From Salinisphaera sp. UBA1666 (lineage in GTDB: Bacteria > Pseudomonadota > Gammaproteobacteria > Nevskiales > Salinisphaeraceae), in contig DCKU01000036.1 of assembly GCA_002320455.1 (NCBI GenBank), positions 1 to 10,607 on the forward strand: 10,607 bases of DNA, written 5' to 3'. The position numbers and the translations under genes were made by a program. Below the pieces are notes generated by a model. It was not told the DNA's origin. It saw nothing but the letters and a program-made list of their open reading frames with translations, and searched no databases. This document shows positions 6,642-10,607 of this stretch, in pieces; position 1 is the first letter of the stretch; every line of letters begins with the position of its first letter.

Positions 6642-7973
6642 TTAGATCAGCCCCTGAATCAGAATCCAAGCGATACCGATCGGCGCGATAAAGCGCACGA
6701 TGAACAGCCACCCCCCGGCCCAGCGCCCGACCGTACGGCCCTCCGGGCCAATGGCCGCAATCGCTCTCGGGCCCAGTATCCAGCCGACGACCAGGGCGAC
6801 CATCAAGCCGCCGAACGGCATCGACAGGTTGCTGGCAAACGTGTCGAACAAGCCAAACAGCGTCAGGCCGAACACGGTGATGTCCTGCCAGGCGCCAAAC
6901 GACAGCGATACCGGCACGGCGAGCACCATGCACAGGATGCCGGCCGACCAGGCGGCGGTGGTACGCGACATTCGTCGCTCATCCACGAGATACGCGACGA
7001 CCGGCTCCAACATCGAAATAGACGAGGTCAGCGCAGCCAGCACCAGCAGCGCGAAAAAGCCGACGGCAATCCAGTGTCCGCCGGGCAGGCTGGCAAACAC
7101 CGCCGGTAGGACCTTGAAGGTCGTACCCGGCCCGCCTTCAGCCGGCGTCATGCCGGCCGCAAACATGGCCGGAATGATCATCAGCCCGGCCAAGATGGCA
7201 ATGCCGGTATCCAGCAGCACCACGGCCAGCGCGTCACGACCGACGTGCTGGCCCGCGGTCATATACGAGCCATAGGTCATCAAGCCGCCGATACCCAGCG
7301 ATAGCGAAAAGAAAGCCTGACCGAGCGCTGCCGAGGCCGTGGCGCCGTCGAGTGCGGCAAAATCCGGTGTCAGGAAAAAGCGGAGCCCGTCTACGGCGCC
7401 TGGCAGCGTGAGTGCGCGCACGGCCAGAACCACCAGCAAGGCGATAAGCAGCGGCATAAACAGCTTCGAGGCCCGCTCGATCCCACCGCCGATACCGCGA
7501 GAGACGATCAGAATGGTCGCCACCACGAAGATGAAGGCATAGACCAGCGGCATGATGCCGCTGCCGATCAGGCTGTCGAACAGGGCGTCTAGCCCGCCGG
7601 CCCGTGCCGGGGCCAGCGTGCCGTCAATGGCATAAACCAGGTAGGCAATGGTCCAGCCGGCGACCACGCAATAGAACGACAAGATGATGACCACGGTGCA
7701 TACGCCCAGCGCCCCCACCGCGGGCCAGGCGCCGCCGGCGATCTTGCGATAGGCGCCAACGGGATTGCGCCGCGTCATGCGGCCCATGATGAGCTCGGCA
7801 ATGACCAACGACAGCCCAAAGCCCAGAACACAGACCAAATAGAGCAACAAGAAGGCGCCGCCGCCGTGGGCACCGGCCATGTAAGGAAATTTCCAAATGT
7901 TGCCCAGGCCGACCGCCGAGCCGGCAGTGGCCATGATGAAACCGAAGCGAGAGGTCCAGTGGTCGCGTTGCAT
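6642..7973 (-). CDS. Neurotransmitter:sodium symporter (NSS/SNF) family transporter, first of a tandem pair
   Basis: This is a sodium-coupled, LeuT-fold amino acid carrier of the inner membrane. The 443-residue protein has TM1 with AGSAVGLGNIWKFPYM (17-32), HGGGAF (36-41), TM6 GQAFFSLSLG (218-227), TM7 LLDTGIAILAG (253-263) and TM8 ALTSSISMLEP (314-324). Thr316/Ser317 match the Na2-site pair of LeuT, and Asp255 matches the TM7 Asp of its tandem paralogue. The ATG at 7973 was chosen because the conserved N-terminus (DHWTSRFGFIM) follows directly. An in-frame extension to 8066 would translate through the thiolase terminator and adds a non-family segment. No clear ribosome binding site precedes this ATG, and I see no convincing promoter in 7974-8029. 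It is probably the first gene of the NSS-NSS-AGCS operon. The substrate is unknown. Confidence 0.92.
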   Translation of the reverse strand: MQRDHWTSRFGFIMATAGSAVGLGNIWKFPYMAGAHGGGAFLLLYLVCVLGFGLSLVIAELIMGRMTRRNPVGAYRKIAGGAWPAVGALGVCTVVIILSFYCVVAGWTIAYLVYAIDGTLAPARAGGLDALFDSLIGSGIMPLVYAFIFVVATILIVSRGIGGGIERASKLFMPLLIALLVVLAVRALTLPGAVDGLRFFLTPDFAALDGATASAALGQAFFSLSLGIGGLMTYGSYMTAGQHVGRDALAVVLLDTGIAILAGLMIIPAMFAAGMTPAEGGPGTTFKVLPAVFASLPGGHWIAVGFFALLVLAALTSSISMLEPVVAYLVDERRMSRTTAAWSAGILCMVLAVPVSLSFGAWQDITVFGLTLFGLFDTFASNLSMPFGGLMVALVVGWILGPRAIAAIGPEGRTVGRWAGGWLFIVRFIAPIGIAWILIQGLI

Positions 7974-8024
7974 CGCTAGAGCCGGGCGGGACAAGCACGA
8001 CAGCCTAGCCGATGCCGCTGGCAC

Positions 8025-8057
8025 AAGAAAAAAGACGGGCTTAAAAGCCCGTCTTTT
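8025..8057 (-). terminator. Strong rho-independent terminator of the thiolase gene
   Basis: A perfect 12-bp inverted repeat (AAAAGACGGGCT at 8030-8041, AGCCCGTCTTTT at 8046-8057) has a 4-base loop. On the minus strand the GC-rich stem ends in TTTTTTCTT, a classical terminator for the thiolase message, 43 bases after its stop codon. It separates the thiolase from the transporter genes. The A/T-flanked stem could also work in the opposite direction, although no gene reads into it from that side. Confidence 0.92.
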
Positions 8058-8099
8058 CGTCATCAAACCGTCATAGACGGCGCAGCCATGCGATCCGTG

Positions 8100-9401
8100 T
8101 TAGTTGCTGGCGTCTGCCGACTCCAGAATCGCGGTGATGCCTTGCCCACCGGCTGCGCAGACGGAGATCAACCCGCGCTTGTTGGGCCCGGCTTCGTGCA
8201 GCGTCTTGGCCAGCGTGCCGACGATGCGCGCGCCGGTCGCCGCGAACGGATGCCCCACGCCCAGCGACGAGCCCTTAACGTTGAGCTTGGAGGTATCGAT
8301 CGAACCCAGCGGCTCGGAGCGGCCCAGCTTTTCTTCGCAGTATTTCTTGGATTCCCAGGCTTTGAGCGTACAGAGCACTTGCGCCGCGAACGCTTCGTGG
8401 ATTTCATAGAAATCGAAATCCTGAAGCGTGAGCCCGGCTGCATCCAGCATGTCGGCCACGGCATAGGTGGGCGACATCAGCAGTCCTTCACCGCCGTCGA
8501 CATAGTCCACGGCCGCGGTGCGGGAATAGGGCGTCAGGTAGGCCTGGATCGGCAAGCCCCGGGCCTTGGCCCACTCCTCGCTGGCCAACAGCACCGAGGA
8601 CGCGCCGTCGGTGAGCGGCGTAGAGTTCGCGGCCGTGAGGGTGCCGTTTTCCTTGTCGAAGGACGGCTTCAGCTTGGACAGTTTGTCCATGCTGGAATCC
8701 GGGCGCATGTTGTTATCGCGCTCGACGCCCAGGTACGGGAAGACGAGATCGTCGTAGAAGCCGTCGACATAGGCCTGGGCGGCGTTCTTGTGGCTGGCCA
8801 TTGCCAGCTCGTCCTGGGCCCGACGGCTGATCTTCCACTCCTTGGCCATCAGCTCGCAGTGCTCGCCCATGGACATGCCCGTACGCGGCTCGGTTACTGC
8901 CGGCAGGTTCGGTGCCAGGTGCTTGGGCCGAATTTTGGCCAGCAGTTTCATGCGCTGGCCGCCGGTCTTGGCCCGGTTCACGTCCAGCAGGATCTTGCGC
9001 AGCTTCTCGTTGATGGCAATCGGCGCATCCGAGGTGGTGTCGGTGCCGCCGGCGATGCCCGAGTCGATCTGGCCCATGGCAATCTTGTTGGCCAGCAGCA
9101 CGACCGTCTGCAGCGAGGTGCCACAGGCCGCCTGTACGTCAAAGGCCGGCGTATGCGGATCCAGGTCGGTGCCCAGCACGGCCTCGCGGGTGAGGTTGAA
9201 GTCGCGGCTGTGCTTGAGCACGGCCCCGGCCGATACTTCACCGATACGCTCGCCGGCCAGCTTGTACTTGGTGGAGAGCGCCTTGAACGCCGCGGTCAGC
9301 AGGTCCTGGTTCGACTGGTGCGAATACTCGGTATTCGATCGACAGAACGGAATACGCGCGCCGCCGATGATCGCGACTCGACGTGGGGTGGATTCGACCA
9401 T
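8100..9401 (-). CDS. fadI: Acetyl-CoA C-acyltransferase (FadI-like thiolase)
   Basis: Thiolases cleave 3-ketoacyl-CoA with CoA, the last step of beta-oxidation, or run in reverse to join acetyl-CoA units. The 433 residues match the length of FadI. The catalytic residues are visible: nucleophilic Cys93 in QAACGTSLQ, His384 in GVGHPFAATGAR and Cys415 in CAAGGQG. The HEAFAAQ segment (335-341) has His where FadA and biosynthetic thiolases usually have Asn; His is typical of FadI and of the mitochondrial trifunctional beta subunit. A strong AAGGAGG precedes the ATG at 9401, although only four bases away. The gene appears to be monocistronic: it has its own promoter and terminator, and no FadJ-like hydratase/dehydrogenase is adjacent. 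The symbol follows similarity; chain-length preference, and whether it works in degradation or synthesis, cannot be decided here. Confidence 0.85.
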   Translation of the reverse strand: MVESTPRRVAIIGGARIPFCRSNTEYSHQSNQDLLTAAFKALSTKYKLAGERIGEVSAGAVLKHSRDFNLTREAVLGTDLDPHTPAFDVQAACGTSLQTVVLLANKIAMGQIDSGIAGGTDTTSDAPIAINEKLRKILLDVNRAKTGGQRMKLLAKIRPKHLAPNLPAVTEPRTGMSMGEHCELMAKEWKISRRAQDELAMASHKNAAQAYVDGFYDDLVFPYLGVERDNNMRPDSSMDKLSKLKPSFDKENGTLTAANSTPLTDGASSVLLASEEWAKARGLPIQAYLTPYSRTAAVDYVDGGEGLLMSPTYAVADMLDAAGLTLQDFDFYEIHEAFAAQVLCTLKAWESKKYCEEKLGRSEPLGSIDTSKLNVKGSSLGVGHPFAATGARIVGTLAKTLHEAGPNKRGLISVCAAGGQGITAILESADASN

Positions 9402-9437
9402 AAGTCCTCCTTAAATGCCGAGCGTGTGGTCGGCGCA

Positions 9438-9453
9438 TGAACATGGCTGAACA
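9438..9453 (-). repeat. Direct repeat TGTTCA with 10-bp period at the thiolase promoter
   Basis: TGTTCA occurs twice on the minus strand (9448-9453 and 9438-9443), one helical turn apart. The copies overlap the -10 element and the expected transcript start. Repeated half-sites in this position can be repressor operators. It does not resemble the PsrA or FadR palindromes as I know them, and two 6-base copies may be chance. Confidence 0.25.
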
Positions 9454-9479
9454 ATACTGCGCCGTGCGCATTGTGACAA
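9451..9479 (-). promoter_or_regulatory. Sigma-70-like promoter of the thiolase gene
   Basis: On the minus strand TTGTCA (9474-9479) is followed after exactly 17 bases by TATTGT (9451-9456). This matches five of six -35 consensus bases and four of six -10 bases. Transcription would start near 9444, about 43 bases before the ATG. No other gene lies between it and the thiolase. Confidence 0.6.
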
Positions 9480-9557
9480 GGCATCGTTTCAGTTTGGTGG
9501 TGCATCTAAACCGGGCGTTATCCCCGACGCCTCGGCGTGAAATTTTGCCGGGTCGCT

Positions 9558-9585
9558 CTTGAAAGCATTTCTGTAGGCCGCATGA
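9558..9585 (+). promoter_or_regulatory. Sigma-32 heat-shock promoter of groES-groEL
   Basis: CTTGAAA (9558-9564) is a perfect match to the sigma-32 -35 element. It is followed after 13 bases by CCGCATGA (9578-9585), close to the CCCCATnT -10 consensus. The expected start near 9592 leaves a leader of about 95 bases before groES. The layout matches the known E. coli groE promoter. I saw no CIRCE inverted repeat (TTAGCACTC-N9-GAGTGCTAA), so HrcA control is not supported. The rest of 9480-9685 shows no gene that I can support. Confidence 0.75.
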
Positions 9586-9685
9586 ATGGCGGTGATCGAG
9601 ATTGCCAATCGGCGGTCTGAGGCGGCCTCGGTGGTCGCAATGCTTTTAATCAACACCTTCAGAACTTTCGAGGAGAAGGGTGGCA

Positions 9686-9973
9686 ATGAATATCCGTCCT
9701 CTACATGATCGCGTCGTCATTAAGCGGCTGGAAGAAGAGCAGAAAACGGCCGGCGGGATCGTGATTCCCGACACCGCGGCCGAAAAGCCCCAGCGCGGTG
9801 AAGTCGTGGCCGTGGGCAATGGCAAGCCGCTGGATTCGGGCGAAGTGCGCAAGCCGGAAGTGGCCGTGGGCGACAAGGTCATGTTCGGCAAGTTCTCGGG
9901 CACGGAAATCAAGGTCGACGGCGAAGAAGTCGTCGTGATGCGCGAAGACGACATCCTGGCGGTGCTGGGCTAA
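9686..9973 (+). CDS. groES: Co-chaperonin GroES (Cpn10)
   Basis: GroES forms the heptameric lid of the GroEL folding chamber in the cytosol. The 95-residue product starts with MNIRPLHDRV, has the mobile-loop region at about 16-33 with the GroEL-binding hydrophobic tripeptide IVI (25-27), the roof-loop region around VGNGKPLDSGEV (43-54), and the C-terminal VMREDDILAVL. The ATG at 9686 is preferred over an in-frame GTG at 9680: AGGAG (9671-9675) is ten bases from the ATG but only four from the GTG, and the family N-terminus begins at MNIRP. The stop is TAA. It is followed after 52 bases by groEL in the same operon, under the heat-shock promoter at 9558-9585. Confidence 0.98.
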   Translation: MNIRPLHDRVVIKRLEEEQKTAGGIVIPDTAAEKPQRGEVVAVGNGKPLDSGEVRKPEVAVGDKVMFGKFSGTEIKVDGEEVVVMREDDILAVLG

Positions 9974-10025
9974 GCGCCCCGGCACGCCCGCGAAGTTAGA
10001 CAACGCAACAAAGGATTAAGTAGCA

Positions 10026-10607
10026 ATGGCTGCAAAAGAAGTACGTTTTGGCGAAAGCGCGCGTCAGCGTCTGGTCCGCGGCGTGAACACGCTGGCCGAC
10101 GCGGTCAAGGTCACCCTCGGTCCCAAGGGCCGCAACGTCGTACTCGACAAGAGCTTCGGCGCCCCGACCATCACCAAGGACGGTGTTTCCGTCGCCAAGG
10201 AAATCGAACTGGAAGACAAGTTCGAGAACATGGGCGTGCAGATGGTCAAGGAAGTCGCTTCCAAGACCTCCGACGTCGCCGGTGACGGCACCACCACTGC
10301 CACGGTTCTGGCCCAGGCCATCGTGCGCGAAGGCGTGAAGGCCGTATCCGCGGGTATGAACCCGATGGATCTCAAGCGCGGCATCGACAAAGCTGTGGAT
10401 GCAGCGGTTGCCGAGCTGGCCAAGCTGTCCAAGCCCTGCGATGACGAAAAAGCCATCGCTCAGGTCGGCTCGATTTCGGCTAACTCCGACGAAGAGATCG
10501 GCAAGATCATTGCTGATGCCATGAACAAGGTCGGCAAGGAAGGCGTGATCACGGTCGAAGAGGGCTCCAGCCTGTACAACGAGCTGGACGTCGTCGAAGG
10601 CATGCAG
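10026..10607 (+). CDS. groEL: Chaperonin GroEL (Cpn60), 5' part only
   Basis: GroEL is the tetradecameric ATP-driven folding chamber. The frame runs from ATG 10026 off the end of the window: 194 of the roughly 545 residues usual for the family, covering the N-terminal equatorial domain, the intermediate segment and the first residues of the apical domain. Nucleotide-site features are present: LGPKGRN (31-37), Asp52 in ITKDGVSVAKEI, and GDGTTTAT (86-93) with Asp87. Cys138 matches the conserved Cys of E. coli GroEL. AAAGGA (10010-10015) lies ten bases upstream of the start. No break or odd residue is seen in the visible part. It is co-transcribed with groES. Confidence 0.98.
   Translation, partial: MAAKEVRFGESARQRLVRGVNTLADAVKVTLGPKGRNVVLDKSFGAPTITKDGVSVAKEIELEDKFENMGVQMVKEVASKTSDVAGDGTTTATVLAQAIVREGVKAVSAGMNPMDLKRGIDKAVDAAVAELAKLSKPCDDEKAIAQVGSISANSDEEIGKIIADAMNKVGKEGVITVEEGSSLYNELDVVEGMQ

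Noticed and set aside
8088..9440. 450-codon open frame on the plus strand, antisense to the whole thiolase gene
   Set aside because: Its product shows no family motif and its composition is typical of the mirror frame of a GC-rich gene. The minus-strand frame carries all thiolase catalytic residues.
9680..9685. GTG start for groES two codons upstream
   Set aside because: The ribosome binding site would be only four bases away, and GroES proteins begin at MNIRP.
9480..9685. CIRCE operator upstream of groES
   Set aside because: No TTAGCACTC-N9-GAGTGCTAA-like inverted repeat is present.
9489..9686. 65-codon minus-strand frame in the thiolase/groES gap
   Set aside because: It runs across the groES heat-shock promoter and leader, starts at the groES start codon and resembles no family I know.

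Overview
The window looks like chromosomal core DNA from a GC-rich gammaproteobacterium. The evidence is a GroES beginning MNIRPLHDRV, a ferrochelatase, a SohB-type protease, a Do-family protease and a FadI-like thiolase, all with Proteobacteria-type motifs, plus an apparent sigma-32 heat-shock promoter in front of groES. The run of sodium-coupled amino acid carriers would suit a marine or halophilic lifestyle (for example a Salinisphaera-like organism), but that placement is inference. I see no mobile elements, tRNA or rRNA genes, or CRISPR arrays.

Seven genes lie on the minus strand. In transcription order they are: a FadI-like thiolase (9401-8100) with its own sigma-70-like promoter and a strong terminator; a transporter cluster of two paralogous neurotransmitter:sodium symporter (NSS) genes (7973-6642 and 6555-5218) and an alanine/glycine:cation symporter (AGCS, 5186-3846), closed by a GC-rich hairpin; then hemH (3713-2712) and sohB (2710-1670), separated by one base; and a degQ/degP/mucD-type periplasmic protease gene (1535-120) ending in a hairpin with a T-rich tail at 65-95.

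On the plus strand, groES (9686-9973) and the first 194 codons of groEL (10026 to the window end) form the chaperonin operon. They are divergent from the thiolase across a 284-base intergenic region that carries both promoters.

The genes form four functional blocks: cytosolic folding (GroES/GroEL), thiolytic cleavage or condensation of acyl-CoA, sodium-driven amino acid uptake, and heme synthesis next to envelope protein quality control (HemH, SohB, Do protease). The families are all known. The points most worth a second look are the tandem NSS pair joined to an AGCS carrier, the intercistronic hairpin between the NSS genes, the Lys/Ala-rich linker in SohB, and the heat-shock and possible envelope-stress promoter candidates. 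I found no evidence for a novel system.
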